Positions 25,308 to 35,344 of a stretch of 64,000 nt of DNA are shown one piece after another. Each line of letters opens with the position of its first letter. The first letter of the stretch is position 1. Where the stretch lies: contig NZ_NGJY01000001.1 in the NCBI RefSeq assembly GCF_003987565.1, positions 372,001 through 436,000 of the forward strand, given 5' to 3'. Under the pieces are notes generated by a model. It had not been told where the DNA came from. It made no database searches and saw only the letters and a list, made by a program, of their open reading frames with translations. The translations under genes and the position numbers were made by a program. Source of the stretch: Vagococcus fessus (GTDB lineage: Bacteria > Bacillota > Bacilli > Lactobacillales > Vagococcaceae).

Positions 25308-25856
25308 CTACAATTCTTCTACGATAATATTATGATTGGTATACACACAGATATCTCCTGCTACATGTAAAGCTTCACGAGCAATGTCTCCGGCAGTTAA
25401 TTCATCTTTACCATGACGTTTCATAGCACGAGCTGCTGATAACGCATAGTTCCCACCTGACCCAATTGCTAAAATACCATCATCAGGTGCGATAACCTCT
25501 CCTGTACCTGAAACGACTAACATTTCATCTTTATTCATAACGATTAACATCGCTTCAAGCTTTTGCATCATCTTATCACTGCGCCACTCCATTGCTAACT
25601 CGACAGCAGCACGCATCAAATTTCCTTTATATTCATTTAATTTTGCTTCAAATTTCCCTTCTAAGTTAAAAGCATCTGCAACACTACCTGCAAATCCTAC
25701 TACTACTTCACCATTATAGATACGGCGAACTTTTTTAGCAGTCCCTTTCATTACAACAGACTCGCCCATTGTAACTTGACCGTCACCAGCCATTGCAAAT
25801 TTACCATCTTTCTCTACTGCACAAATTGTTGTTGAATGAAATGTTGTATATCCCAT
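25308..25856 (-). CDS. hslV: ATP-dependent protease peptidase subunit HslV (ClpQ)
   Basis: HslV is the threonine/serine-type N-terminal nucleophile peptidase of the HslUV complex. The 182-residue protein shows [20 protein letters not shown], matching the family's active-site strand, then [20 protein letters not shown] supports the ATG at 25856, giving MGYTTFHS before the conserved TTIC. As in other Gram-positive CodW-like proteins, this is a short extension beyond the enteric N-terminal threonine, so the mature N-terminus is uncertain. Confidence 0.96.
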   Translation of the reverse strand: MGYTTFHSTTICAVEKDGKFAMAGDGQVTMGESVVMKGTAKKVRRIYNGEVVVGFAGSVADAFNLEGKFEAKLNEYKGNLMRAAVELAMEWRSDKMMQKLEAMLIVMNKDEMLVVSGTGEVIAPDDGILAIGSGGNYALSAARAMKRHGKDELTAGDIAREALHVAGDICVYTNHNIIVEEL

Positions 25857-25881
25857 ATATAGTTCCTCCTGAAATTCTTAT

Positions 25882-26781
25882 TTAAGCTCGTGGGTGAAAA
25901 TTACGGTAACTTTTTTGTAATTTTTCTTTTGTTACATGAGCATAGATCTGTGTAGATGACAAACTTGCGTGTCCTAGTAATTCCTGAACCGTACGCATAT
26001 CTGCACCATTATTTAATAAATGAGTAGCAAACGTATGCCTAAGCATATGAGGGTGAATACTACTTATTAAGCTACTTTGTTGTATAATTTTTTTTAAGAT
26101 ATAGGTAATACCTTGAGGCGTTAGTGCATCTCCGTGATGATTAATAAAAACAGTATTATTTGTTTTTTTATTCTTTTCAAGAAGTTCTAAACGAGCGCTA
26201 TCAAAATACGTTTGTAACGCTTCCTCACAATGTGAACCAAAAGGCACATACCGTTCCTTATTCCCTTTACCGCGAATTAATATAACATTTAATTCAAAGT
26301 CAATATCTGAAAGTTTCATACCTGCACACTCACTCACACGTATACCTGTTGCATATAACGTTTCTAATAACGCCTGATTTCGTTTATCAAGTGCCCTTTC
26401 TCCTTGCGCAGCCTCAAATAAAGCATCCATTTCTTTTTCATAAAAAAAGCGAGGCAAACGTAGATTATTCTTTCTAAGTTGAACATAAGTAAAAGGATTT
26501 TCTTGAATCAACTCTTGTCTCAATAAATACTGATAAAAAGAACGTAAACTTGAAATCTTTCTACCGGTTGAGTTCCGACTGTATTCTTTATCATGTAGTT
26601 CAGCAAGATAAAGTCTGATATCTTGATAATCTACTTTTAAATAATCAGATTGTCCTGTCTCGTTTAGAAAGATCAAAAAATCACGAATATCATCTCTATA
26701 TGCCTTTTGTGTTTTTTCTGAATACTGTCGTTCTATGACTAAATAATCTAAAAACTCCTTTATCCAATCTCTTTCTTTCAC
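25882..26781 (-). CDS. xerC: Tyrosine recombinase XerC
   Basis: XerC resolves chromosome dimers at dif. The 299-residue protein has an N-terminal SAM-like DNA-binding domain (YLVIERQYSEKTQKAYRDDI). The catalytic domain carries Arg in LYATGIRVSE, HMLRHTFATHLL, a second His in LLGHASLSSTQ and the nucleophile Tyr in QIYAHV. Its placement between trmFO and hslV is the standard Gram-positive codV arrangement, so this is the housekeeping enzyme and not a mobile-element integrase. Confidence 0.95.
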   Translation of the reverse strand: MKERDWIKEFLDYLVIERQYSEKTQKAYRDDIRDFLIFLNETGQSDYLKVDYQDIRLYLAELHDKEYSRNSTGRKISSLRSFYQYLLRQELIQENPFTYVQLRKNNLRLPRFFYEKEMDALFEAAQGERALDKRNQALLETLYATGIRVSECAGMKLSDIDFELNVILIRGKGNKERYVPFGSHCEEALQTYFDSARLELLEKNKKTNNTVFINHHGDALTPQGITYILKKIIQQSSLISSIHPHMLRHTFATHLLNNGADMRTVQELLGHASLSSTQIYAHVTKEKLQKSYRNFHPRA

Positions 26782-26898
26782 TATAGAGCCCTCTTTCTAC
26801 TACAAAATAAATGTATCATAGACCCTTTTTTAATACAAATATATTAATATAAATTTACCTATTTTTACCATTCTTAACACTTTTTAAACCTAAATAAA

Positions 26899-26922
26899 AA
26901 GCCTGAACCTACGTTCAGACTT
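26899..26922 (-). terminator. trmFO terminator
   Basis: AAGTCTGAAC and GTTCAGGCTT form a stem with one mismatch, followed by TTTATTT on the minus transcript, just after the trmFO stop. Confidence 0.85.
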
Positions 26923-26929
26923 TATAAGC

Positions 26930-28231
26930 TTAATTTTTTAGTTTGTCAGTCGCTTTTAGCGCACGCTCTGCAATCGCAGTGTAGCGTTCTTTTTTATCTT
27001 TAATACGAGTTGGCAACTCTGGGAAAATACCAAAGTTAGCATTCATAGGTTGAAAATGTTTGCCCGCTGTATGTGTAATGTAGTAAGCCATACTTCCTAC
27101 TGCTGTTTCTCTAGGGAAAGTCATTAAGTCTTCGCCTTTAGCCATACGTGCTGCATTCATCCCCGCTACCATGCCACTTGCCGCACTCTCAACATAACCT
27201 TCAACACCTGTCATTTGACCAGCAAAGAATAAGTCTGAGCGTTTGCGTGATTGATATGTAGGTTCTAATAATTCAGGAGAATTCATAAACGTATTACGGT
27301 GCATAACACCATAACGAACGATTTCAGCATTTTCTAGACCTGGAATCATTCGAATAATACGTTTTTGTTCTCCCCATTTTAAATGAGTTTGGAAGCCTAC
27401 GATATTAAACAACGAAGCCGCTGCGTTATCTTGACGTAACTGAATTACCGCATAAGGACGTTTATCAGTCTTAGGATCTTCTAAGCCAACTGGTTTTAAT
27501 GGTCCGAATAACATCGTTTTCTCTCCGCGTCCAGCCATTACTTCGATAGGCATACATCCTTCAAAGTATTTTTCTTTTTCAAATTCTTTAAGTGGCGCAA
27601 CTTCCGCATTAATCAATTCTTCACGGAAAGCATTAAATTCATCTTTAGTCATTGGACAGTTTAAGTAAGCTGCCTCACCTTTGTCATAACGTGATTTCAG
27701 GTAAACTTTATCCATATCAATTGTTGCACGGTCAATGATCGGAGCTGCTGCATCATAGAAGTACAGACCTTCTGATTCAGTAAACTCTTTGATTTGGTCC
27801 GCTAGTGCTTCTGACGTTAATGGTCCCGTTGCTACAATCGTAATCCCTTCAGGTATTTGAGTTACTTCTTCATCCATAACTGTAACGTTAGGGTGATTTC
27901 TTAGGCGATCTGTTACCATTTCTGAGAAGGTATCTCTGTCTACTGCAAGTGCTCCACCAGCAGGTACAGCGGTCGCGTCAGCTGAACCAATAATTAAAGA
28001 ATCGAATTGACGCATCTCTTCTTTTAATAATCCAACAGCATTTGTGATAGTATTTCCACGTAATGAGTTAGAACATACTAATTCTGCAAAGTTTTCAGTG
28101 TGATGCGCTGGTGATTTTTTAACCTTACGCATTTCATATAAATTAACCTTTACTCCTGCTTCTGCCGCTTGCCACGCTGCTTCACTACCAGCAAGTCCTG
28201 CACCAATTACATTAACAACTTGATTTGTCAT
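26930..28231 (-). CDS. trmFO: tRNA (uracil-5-)-methyltransferase TrmFO, folate-dependent
   Basis: TrmFO makes 5-methyluridine at tRNA position 54 using methylenetetrahydrofolate and FADH2. The 433-residue protein has the FAD-binding [20 protein letters not shown] at the N-terminus, the conserved CSNSLRGN and [10 protein letters not shown]. Further along are [14 protein letters not shown], with the functional cysteine, and the second FAD contact [19 protein letters not shown]. It lies downstream of topA, the usual order in Bacilli. Confidence 0.97.
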   Translation of the reverse strand: MTNQVVNVIGAGLAGSEAAWQAAEAGVKVNLYEMRKVKKSPAHHTENFAELVCSNSLRGNTITNAVGLLKEEMRQFDSLIIGSADATAVPAGGALAVDRDTFSEMVTDRLRNHPNVTVMDEEVTQIPEGITIVATGPLTSEALADQIKEFTESEGLYFYDAAAPIIDRATIDMDKVYLKSRYDKGEAAYLNCPMTKDEFNAFREELINAEVAPLKEFEKEKYFEGCMPIEVMAGRGEKTMLFGPLKPVGLEDPKTDKRPYAVIQLRQDNAAASLFNIVGFQTHLKWGEQKRIIRMIPGLENAEIVRYGVMHRNTFMNSPELLEPTYQSRKRSDLFFAGQMTGVEGYVESAASGMVAGMNAARMAKGEDLMTFPRETAVGSMAYYITHTAGKHFQPMNANFGIFPELPTRIKDKKERYTAIAERALKATDKLKN

Positions 28232-28253
28232 AATTTTTACTCCTATCAGTTAA

Positions 28254-28284
28254 CAAGCAAGGCCGCATGATACGCCCTTGCTTG
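28254..28284. other. Hairpin between topA and trmFO
   Basis: CAAGCAAGG pairs with CCTTGCTTG over a 13-base loop. The U-rich tail (ATTTTTTATTTTTG) is on the plus strand, but both flanking genes are on the minus strand. It could stop antisense transcripts or stabilise the topA-trmFO message. Confidence 0.5.
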
Positions 28285-28289
28285 ATTTT

Positions 28290-30368
28290 TTATTTTTGAA
28301 TATCTTCTTTGTAGTCACATTCGCTACATAATACTTGTTTGCCGCCTTTGACTTTCTTTTCAACCAGGTATTTTTGACACTTAGGACAATCACGTCCAAC
28401 TGGTTTATCCCAAGAGGTAAATTCACACTCTGGATATCTTGAACAGCCATAAAATAGACGATTCTTTTTAGATTTACGCTCAATGACTTCGCCCTCTTTA
28501 CACGTTGGACATTTCACACCAATCTCTTTAACAATCGCTTTGGTTTGACGACAATCCGGGAAATTACTACATGCATAGAATTTACCGAAACGACCTAATT
28601 TGATAACCATTGGATGACCACACTCTTCACAGTCAAAACCTGCTGGTTCATCTTTAATTTGGATTTTTTCAATTTCAGTTTCTGCTTTTTCTAACTCAAT
28701 AGCGAACGGTTTGTAGAAACGATCCACAACGTTCTTCCATTCTTCTTGGCTATCAGCAATCTTATCTAGATCTTCTTCCATCTGTGCAGTAAAGTTGATA
28801 TCAACAATTTGTGGGAAGAAGTCACAGATAATCGTATTAACGATTTCACCAAGTTCACTTGGTTCAAATCGTTTACTTACTAATTTAACGTAATAACGAC
28901 GTTGAATTGTTTCTAAAGTTGGAGCATACGTCGATGGACGACCTACACCATTTTCCTCTAATGTCTTGATTAACGTCGCCTCGCTGAAGCGGGCCGGTGG
29001 TTGAGTGAAGTGTTGTTTAGGTTCTAAATCAACCGCAGTAATTGTTTCACCCTCTTCTAAATCAGGTAAGATATTTTCTTTATCCTCTTTACCATCGTCA
29101 TTTCCTTCTACATAAACTTTCATAAATCCAGGGAATTTAATTTTCGAACCATTAGCTACAAACATAACACCATTTTGGCTTAAATTAACTTTCATTGTAT
29201 CAAGAACTGCTGGTGTCATCTGACTGGCAACAACACGTGACCAAATCAAGTTATATAGTTTATATTGGTCTTTACTTAAATACTCTTTGATTGAATCTGG
29301 TGTTCTTAAAATACTTGAAGGACGAATCGCCTCATGGGCGTCTTGTGCCCCTTTTTCTTTGTTAGACGTTTCTTTAAAACCAATAGCGTATTCTTTACCA
29401 TATGTTTCTTCGATAAATGAAGCTGCCTCATTTTTAGCAACATCTGATAAACGAGTAGAGTCGGTACGCATGTATGTAATTAAACCAACCGTTCCTTTTT
29501 TACCTAATGCAATCCCTTCGTACAATTGTTGGGCAACCATCATTGTTTTCCTTGTACGGAAATTCAACTTGCGTGCTGCTTCTTGTTGAAGTCCACTTGT
29601 TGTAAAAGGTTTTGCTGGGTTACGTTTACGTTCTTTTTTCGTGATTTTATCGACAGTATAGTCTTTTGTTTTTAGACGCTCGGTTACTGCTTTAACATCC
29701 TCAGCATTATTAAGCTTAGCTTTTTTACCATCTACACCATAAAAGTTAGCTTTAAACTTCTTACGTTTCTTCATAAAATTACCAGCGATACTCCAGTATT
29801 CTTCTGGAACAAAAGCCCTAATTTCATTTTCACGGTCAATGATTATTTTAAGCGCAATCGATTGCACACGCCCTGCACTCAAGCCTTTTTTTACTTTTTT
29901 CCAAAGAATTGGACTAATAGAATAACCTACTAAACGGTCTAAAATACGACGAGCTTGTTGGGCGTCAACTAAATCAACATTAATTGAGCGAGGTTCTTTA
30001 AAGGCGGCTTTTACTGCTTCTTTTGTAATTTCATTGAAAACTACTCTGTTTTTATCTTCTAAATCTAAACCAAGGAGATAAGCTAAATGCCAAGCAATAG
30101 CCTCCCCTTCTCTATCCGGGTCACTCGCGAGATAAACTTTGTCTGCTTTTTTAGCAAGACGTTTTAATTCTTTAATAACAGGACCCTTACCTCTAATAGA
30201 AATATAATGGGGCTCGTAATTATTTTCAGTATCTACACCCATTTTACTTTTTGGTAAATCACGGATGTGCCCCACACTGGCCACAACTTTATAGTTTTTA
30301 CCTAAGTATTTTTCAATTGTTTTTGCTTTGGCTGGTGATTCTACAATTACTAAATATTTATATGCCAT
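28290..30368 (-). CDS. topA: DNA topoisomerase I
   Basis: TopA relaxes negative supercoils. The 692-residue protein starts [20 protein letters not shown], a Toprim domain with the acidic DPDREGEA. The active-site tyrosine is in [13 protein letters not shown]. Zinc-ribbon modules fill the C-terminus: [10 protein letters not shown]...[11 protein letters not shown]...C and [10 protein letters not shown]...C. The start at 30368 fits the family N-terminus and has GGTGG upstream; a GTG five codons earlier lacks a proper site. Confidence 0.97.
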   Translation of the reverse strand: MAYKYLVIVESPAKAKTIEKYLGKNYKVVASVGHIRDLPKSKMGVDTENNYEPHYISIRGKGPVIKELKRLAKKADKVYLASDPDREGEAIAWHLAYLLGLDLEDKNRVVFNEITKEAVKAAFKEPRSINVDLVDAQQARRILDRLVGYSISPILWKKVKKGLSAGRVQSIALKIIIDRENEIRAFVPEEYWSIAGNFMKKRKKFKANFYGVDGKKAKLNNAEDVKAVTERLKTKDYTVDKITKKERKRNPAKPFTTSGLQQEAARKLNFRTRKTMMVAQQLYEGIALGKKGTVGLITYMRTDSTRLSDVAKNEAASFIEETYGKEYAIGFKETSNKEKGAQDAHEAIRPSSILRTPDSIKEYLSKDQYKLYNLIWSRVVASQMTPAVLDTMKVNLSQNGVMFVANGSKIKFPGFMKVYVEGNDDGKEDKENILPDLEEGETITAVDLEPKQHFTQPPARFSEATLIKTLEENGVGRPSTYAPTLETIQRRYYVKLVSKRFEPSELGEIVNTIICDFFPQIVDINFTAQMEEDLDKIADSQEEWKNVVDRFYKPFAIELEKAETEIEKIQIKDEPAGFDCEECGHPMVIKLGRFGKFYACSNFPDCRQTKAIVKEIGVKCPTCKEGEVIERKSKKNRLFYGCSRYPECEFTSWDKPVGRDCPKCQKYLVEKKVKGGKQVLCSECDYKEDIQK

Positions 30369-30499
30369 GTATTTTACTACCACCTTTAATTTACTAACTA
30401 CTCATGTGATATAGGAATAAACTTATATCAAATCGTTACAATCTTATTCTATAAGCTAGTCCTTTGTCAACTTTTCTTCTATATTATGTCATTTTTTGC

Positions 30500-31375
30500 T
30501 TAAATCTTATATATTAACTCATCTAAAATATCTGTACTACACGTAACGCACTTGGCACCCTCTTGTATCAATTTCAAGCAGCCGATACTTTCTAAACCCA
30601 ATATCGATCCTGGAACAGCAAAAACTTCTCGTCCCATTTCTAAACTCAATGATGCGGTAATAAGACTACCACTCCTCACTTTTGCTTCTATAACGCAAGT
30701 TCCTAATGATAGACCTGCTATAAGTCGATTTCGTTCCGGAAAATGATATGGAAGTGGAGGTGTTCCTTCAGGATACTCAGATAAGACTAAATGATTTTTG
30801 GCCATATAGTTTTGCAGGTGCTTACCTTCTTTAGGGTAAATTCTATCTAAACCACATCCAATGATACCAATTGTTTTCCCTTTATTATATATCGTTTCTT
30901 GATGAGCAGCTGTATCAATTCCACTAGCTAACCCGCTGACGATCGTCAGACCCTTTCTAACAAGCCCTGGAACTATTTCCTTAATGACATCTCTTCCATA
31001 AAACGAAGCAGTCCTAGAGCCGACTACAGCTATACAGGAAGTCTGTAATAAACCAATATTTCCTCTATAAAACAACCCTATTGGTGGATTATAGATTTCC
31101 TTTAAATAATCAGGGTAGTCATTATCCAAAATAAATAAGAAGGGCGTACGTTTATAATAGTCACTCCAGGTGACTGGATGCTCTACTATTTGTTGGTAAC
31201 TAGTCAAAAATCTTTCTAATTTTCCTCCCTTGATTCCTATTAAATCAGCTAATCCCATTGGCGAAAGGCTTGTTAAATTAAACTCTTCTCTCTTCTCAAA
31301 CAGGAAAACTAACTCTTTGTTTGATATCCCCCGACAGTGTTTCAATTTAAAAAACATAAACTTTACATCACACAT
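30500..31375 (-). CDS. dprA: DNA-processing protein DprA (Smf)
   Basis: DprA loads RecA on incoming single-stranded DNA during transformation. The 291-residue protein has an N-terminal helical region and an extended Rossmann fold with AVVGSRTASFYGRDV, VSGLASGIDTAAHQ, GIIGCGLDRIYP and ERNRLIAGLS. There is no extra C-terminal winged-helix domain. AAGG 7 bases upstream supports the ATG. Its presence hints at competence machinery, though it is widely kept in non-transformed Firmicutes. Confidence 0.95.
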   Translation of the reverse strand: MCDVKFMFFKLKHCRGISNKELVFLFEKREEFNLTSLSPMGLADLIGIKGGKLERFLTSYQQIVEHPVTWSDYYKRTPFLFILDNDYPDYLKEIYNPPIGLFYRGNIGLLQTSCIAVVGSRTASFYGRDVIKEIVPGLVRKGLTIVSGLASGIDTAAHQETIYNKGKTIGIIGCGLDRIYPKEGKHLQNYMAKNHLVLSEYPEGTPPLPYHFPERNRLIAGLSLGTCVIEAKVRSGSLITASLSLEMGREVFAVPGSILGLESIGCLKLIQEGAKCVTCSTDILDELIYKI

Positions 31376-31376
31376 A

Positions 31377-31425
31377 AAAAAACCTTCTTTCTGCTTTTAG
31401 AAATAATACGCAGAAAAAAAGGTTT
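31377..31425 (-). terminator. Probable terminator between rnhB and dprA
   Basis: AAACCTT and AAGGTTT with TTCTGC/GCAGAA pairing make a stem with a 15-base loop, ending in a U run on the minus transcript. It is less regular than other terminators here and also overlaps the dprA leader. Confidence 0.5.
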
Positions 31426-31428
31426 AAT

Positions 31429-32202
31429 TTAAATCATATTTTTGATTGGTGCAAATGTACGACGATGAATTGGACATACACCCAAATTCTCAAGTCCATT
31501 TAGATGTTCTTTAGTCCCATAACCAGCATTATTACCAAAGCCGTAACCGGGATATTGCTTATCAAAATCTTTCATCATCCGATCCCTCGTCACTTTTGCC
31601 ACAATACTAGCACAGGCAATTGATACACTTTTAGCATCTCCTTTGATAATACTCTCTTGATCGATTTCAACATCTTCTAAAACCATCGCATCAATCAATA
31701 AATAATCTGGTCTAAAACATAATTTACCGACAGCTTTTTTCATTGCTAATTTTGTTGCCTGATAAATATTAATGTCATCAATTTCACGTTCATCAACAAT
31801 ACCCACCGATACCGCAACAGCTTGCTCCATTATTAAATCATAGTAATCATCACGTTTTTTTTCGGATAATTGTTTAGAATCATTAATCTCAAGAACTTCA
31901 AAATCTTTAGGTAAAATAACAGCTGCAGCCACAACAGGACCCGCTAACGGACCCCTGCCCACTTCATCTATACCTGCTATCATTTTGTAACCTTTTGCTA
32001 AACCATCACGCTCATAACGGCACATAAACTCAGAATGTTCTTTAATCTTTTCTTTTTTTAACTGGTCCTTTTTCCATGATTCTATCAACTTTTGAACACC
32101 TTTACGTTCATCATCAATAATACTCTTGAAAAAGGGATCTGTTTGAGTGCTTACTGTTTGTAGCTTTTCTTTAATGTTGCTTATCGTCAAACCTTTAGTC
32201 AT
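31429..32202 (-). CDS. rnhB: Ribonuclease HII
   Basis: RNase HII cleaves the RNA of RNA-DNA hybrids and single ribonucleotides in DNA. The 257-residue protein has an N-terminal extension of about 75 residues. The catalytic domain follows, with acidic residues in IAGIDEVGRGPLAGPVVAAA, LLIDAM and the conserved SIACASIVAKVTRDRMM. GAGAGG precedes the ATG. It overlaps the end of rbgA by 8 bases. Confidence 0.97.
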   Translation of the reverse strand: MTKGLTISNIKEKLQTVSTQTDPFFKSIIDDERKGVQKLIESWKKDQLKKEKIKEHSEFMCRYERDGLAKGYKMIAGIDEVGRGPLAGPVVAAAVILPKDFEVLEINDSKQLSEKKRDDYYDLIMEQAVAVSVGIVDEREIDDINIYQATKLAMKKAVGKLCFRPDYLLIDAMVLEDVEIDQESIIKGDAKSVSIACASIVAKVTRDRMMKDFDKQYPGYGFGNNAGYGTKEHLNGLENLGVCPIHRRTFAPIKNMI

Positions 32203-33055
32203 TTAAATCCTCTCGCATTTCATTATATCTGTCTAATGTATATCTTCCGACCATACCTGCACGTACTTCTTGAATAAACATCGCACTCGCACGGTCATAA
32301 TCATCTCTAAATCCACGTTTCTTTGTAATTAATACAAGTTGATCGACTGGCGTCAGTTCCATCTCTTCGTCCGTGAAATTATAACGGTTTTTTATATCTT
32401 TTGGATAGTGAGCCCCAAAGAACTCTAAACCATAGATTGCTAAATCATCCAAATGAAGCAAATTATCTTTGATCGCACCTGTTAAAGCTAATTTTTTTCC
32501 AATCGCTTGGTCTTCAAATTTCGGCCATAAAATACCTGGTGTATCAAGCAACTCCAAATCATTTCCAGCTTTTAACCATTGTTGTCCTTTAGTAACCCCT
32601 GGTTTATTACCTGTTTTAGCTATATTTTTCTTTACTAAACGGTTCATAAGTGTTGATTTACCAACATTAGGAATTCCAATAACCATGGCACGTATAGCCT
32701 GAGGTTTCATCCCTTTAGCTTGTTGACGCTCACGTTTTTCTTTTAATACTTCCTTACACTTAGGTACGATTTGCTTAATTCCTTTACCTTCATGTGAATT
32801 AATAACTAACGCCGCATGTCCCTTTTCTTCAAAATAGTGTTTCCACTTATCCGTTTCTCTTGGATCTGCTAAATCTGCTTTATTTAATAAAATAAGACGT
32901 GGTTTTTGTTGAACAATTTCATCCATCATCGGATTACGACTTGATAAAGGTAATCTTGCATCTACCAATTCAAACACCATATCTACATATCTTAATTTTT
33001 CTGTAATTTCTCTTCTAGCTTTCGCCATATGTCCTGGGAACCATTGTATTGTCAT
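32195..33055 (-). CDS. rbgA: Ribosome biogenesis GTPase RbgA (YlqF)
   Basis: RbgA acts late in 50S ribosomal subunit assembly. The 286-residue protein is a circularly permuted GTPase: the G4 motif LLNKADLAD comes before G1 IGIPNVGKSTLMNRL and G3 LLDTPGIL. The N-terminus TIQWFPGHMAKARREI is diagnostic. The start at 33055 has GGAG 9 bases upstream; the longer frame has no site. It is followed by rnhB with an 8-base overlap. Confidence 0.97.
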   Translation of the reverse strand: MTIQWFPGHMAKARREITEKLRYVDMVFELVDARLPLSSRNPMMDEIVQQKPRLILLNKADLADPRETDKWKHYFEEKGHAALVINSHEGKGIKQIVPKCKEVLKEKRERQQAKGMKPQAIRAMVIGIPNVGKSTLMNRLVKKNIAKTGNKPGVTKGQQWLKAGNDLELLDTPGILWPKFEDQAIGKKLALTGAIKDNLLHLDDLAIYGLEFFGAHYPKDIKNRYNFTDEEMELTPVDQLVLITKKRGFRDDYDRASAMFIQEVRAGMVGRYTLDRYNEMREDLND

Positions 33056-33086
33056 AACTCTTCTCTCCAACTTTCTATCTAACAAC

Positions 33087-33629
33087 TTATTTTATTCTAC
33101 CGAAATTTTTCAAAGGATAGTAAATAAAGCGGGCCTTGCCAATAATTCTAGCCGCTTTGATTTCACCAAATGAACGACTATCTTTACTTAACCTGCGATT
33201 ATCACCTAAAACAAAATAACCATCATCTGATAACGTTTCCTGGTTAGTCATTTCTTTCAAATCAAAGTTTGTCGTGTATTGATTACTGTCGCGCTTAATT
33301 TTTGCTTGTCCTAAAAAATCTTCTTCTACTTTATTACCATTAACATACAATTCGTCGTCTTCATACTTTATATGTTCACCTGGTAGTCCTATCACTCGTT
33401 TAATATAAATAGAACCATCCTCATTTTCAAATATAATCACATCAAATCTTTTAATTTTAGATATTTTTTCATAAACCAATTGATCATTCGGCTTCAGTGT
33501 TGTTTCCATTGAATTTCCATCTACCTTCATTGGAATGAAAAGAAAGCCTCTAATTATAAAAACTAATACACACGCCAAAATAATCATTTTAGCCCAATAG
33601 AAGAACTTTTCTAGTATATAGTCTTTCAT
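33087..33629 (-). CDS. lepB: Signal peptidase I
   Basis: LepB removes signal peptides from secreted proteins on the outer face of the membrane. The 180-residue protein has one N-terminal membrane segment (about 14-33), the catalytic serine in VDGNSMETTL and the catalytic lysine in YIKRVIGLPGE, plus the conserved VLGDNRRLSKDSR. AGGAGG precedes the ATG. It lies between ctpA and rbgA. Confidence 0.96.
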   Translation of the reverse strand: MKDYILEKFFYWAKMIILACVLVFIIRGFLFIPMKVDGNSMETTLKPNDQLVYEKISKIKRFDVIIFENEDGSIYIKRVIGLPGEHIKYEDDELYVNGNKVEEDFLGQAKIKRDSNQYTTNFDLKEMTNQETLSDDGYFVLGDNRRLSKDSRSFGEIKAARIIGKARFIYYPLKNFGRIK

Positions 33630-33699
33630 AGTTCCCTCCTATCATACACTATATCTATCATAATAAAAAAAAGAGGGATTGGCTACTCTTTTAATACTT

Positions 33700-33748
33700 T
33701 TTATAAAATAAAAACTCACTCTACCTAACATATTAAGGTAGAGTGAGT
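33700..33748 (-). terminator. ctpA terminator
   Basis: ACTCACTCTACCT and AGGTAGAGTGAGT form a perfect 13-bp stem with a 9-base loop, followed by TTTTTATTTTAT on the minus transcript. Confidence 0.92.
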
Positions 33749-33752
33749 CATT

Positions 33753-35207
33753 TTAGTTTATTTTTTTGACGATTTCTTCTAGTGCCCTAGTCATAGTTTC
33801 ATCGTTATCGATAATTTTTTTCGCTAATTCTTTTTCTAAACTACGAGCTGTGTCATTATCAATTTCTCCTGTAACAGGTAGATCAAATTTCGCTTGATGC
33901 TCACTGACAGCGGCTTTAGTTTGGCCATCGTATTTATCACTTTTAGCATCTACATCATAGCCTATTCCCGCTAAAATCCCATTAATATTAACCATAACTT
34001 TACCTGTTACACCTTCTTGATATGTCATGTCTCTTCCAATTGGTGCAAGGTAAGCAAAATCAGGATATTCCGTTGCTATAGTTGGCTCTAATCCTTTTTT
34101 ATGTATCCAATTTCCTTTAGGAGTTAGCCATTTATTAGTTGTTAATTTCAATTCACTTTCTTCAGACAGTGGTTGAACAGTTTGAACGGTACCTTTACCA
34201 TATGTTTTTGTCCCTATTATCGGGACACCTGCAGACTCATTTAGAGCTGCTGCAAAAATTTCCGATGCACTCGCACTTCCCTCATCAACAAGAACTACTA
34301 CCGGCTCTTTCACTTTAAAGCCTTTATCTACACCTTTATTAGCTTTTAAAGCTTCTTTATTTCCATCTTTATCTTCAAACTGAACAATTGTTTTACCATC
34401 TTTTAAGAACATACTACTCATTTCAGCAACCTGATCCAATAAGCCGCCTGGATTTTGTCTTAAATCAATAATAAAAGCTTGAGCCCCTTCTTTTCGAAGG
34501 ACTTCAATCTGATCTTTTAAATCAGCTGCTGTTCGTTCTGAGAAGTTACTAATAATAATCGAGCCAATTTTATCATTATCTTTAGAAATAGCACCAAAAA
34601 CTGTTTCTACAGGAATATCATCGCGAACTAATGACTTGTCAAAAATATCTTCTCCACGCTGCACAGTCAACTTAACTTTAGTCCCTTTTTCTCCACGAAC
34701 TTCTTTAACAACTTCACTTAATTCTTTTCCTTTAGTTGCTTTACCATTGACTTTCAAAATAATATCTTCAGCTTTTAAAAGAGCTTTCTCTGCCGGAGAG
34801 TTTTTTACAGGAGGTTCTGCAATAACTAGATTGTTATCCTTAACCGTCATTACTGCTCCTATACCAGCAAACGACCCCGAAATTGTTTCATTTAATTCAT
34901 CAAACTCTTTCCCACTAAAATAATCTGAATAAGGATCATTTAAAGCTTGGGTCATCCCCTTAATAGCGCCATCAACTAATTCTTCATTCTTAATCTTGCC
35001 CACATACGAATTTCTAATAGTTTCATATGTGGTGTTAATTTTCATCATATCATCAAAATGTGGCATAACTGTCGCTAACTGATTTCTTTCCTGATCATAG
35101 CGCATTTCTGTTATTTTATAAGCACCGCCACCTGCAATAATCCCCATACAAATTAATGAAATTATATATTGCTTATAGGGCACATCTGGTCGTTTACGTT
35201 TAGTCAT
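33753..35207 (-). CDS. ctpA: Carboxy-terminal processing protease (S41 family)
   Basis: A 484-residue membrane-anchored protease. It has one N-terminal membrane segment (about 14-32), a PDZ domain (about 90-180, with SFAGIGAVMTVKDNNLVIAE) and the S41 catalytic core with FIIDLRQNPGGL. The Ser/Lys dyad is in VDEGSASASEIFAAAL and GTKTYGKGTVQ. A C-terminal peptidoglycan-binding-like domain follows (QTKAAVSEHQAKFDLP). The start at 35207 was chosen because the longer frame adds an atypical charged leader; its ribosome site is weak. Confidence 0.92.
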   Translation of the reverse strand: MTKRKRPDVPYKQYIISLICMGIIAGGGAYKITEMRYDQERNQLATVMPHFDDMMKINTTYETIRNSYVGKIKNEELVDGAIKGMTQALNDPYSDYFSGKEFDELNETISGSFAGIGAVMTVKDNNLVIAEPPVKNSPAEKALLKAEDIILKVNGKATKGKELSEVVKEVRGEKGTKVKLTVQRGEDIFDKSLVRDDIPVETVFGAISKDNDKIGSIIISNFSERTAADLKDQIEVLRKEGAQAFIIDLRQNPGGLLDQVAEMSSMFLKDGKTIVQFEDKDGNKEALKANKGVDKGFKVKEPVVVLVDEGSASASEIFAAALNESAGVPIIGTKTYGKGTVQTVQPLSEESELKLTTNKWLTPKGNWIHKKGLEPTIATEYPDFAYLAPIGRDMTYQEGVTGKVMVNINGILAGIGYDVDAKSDKYDGQTKAAVSEHQAKFDLPVTGEIDNDTARSLEKELAKKIIDNDETMTRALEEIVKKIN

Positions 35208-35303
35208 TGTGTCACTTTCTTTCTCTTCTGTTTTGACAAAAAATAGTCTCCTTATTCTAACACAAATGAAACACATGGTGGTATTTTGCGTTTATAAATT
35301 AAA

Positions 35304-35330
35304 AAAAGACTAGGGATTTCCTAGTCTTTT
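35304..35330 (-). terminator. pyk terminator
   Basis: AAAAGACTAGG and CCTAGTCTTTT form a perfect 11-bp stem, followed by a U run on the minus transcript. Confidence 0.92.
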
Positions 35331-35344
35331 AAAGAATTCTTAAA

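Noticed and set aside
25882-26781. Tyrosine recombinase as sign of a mobile element
   Set aside because: Its motifs and its place between trmFO and hslV identify it as chromosomal XerC; no attachment repeats or phage genes are nearby.
28250-28483. 77-codon minus frame overlapping the end of topA
   Set aside because: It is a shifted reading of the topA zinc-ribbon region with no ribosome site.
29287-29589. 100-codon antisense frame inside topA
   Set aside because: A shadow of the strongly conserved topA coding sequence without a ribosome site; the same applies to antisense frames in hslU, eutB and pyk.
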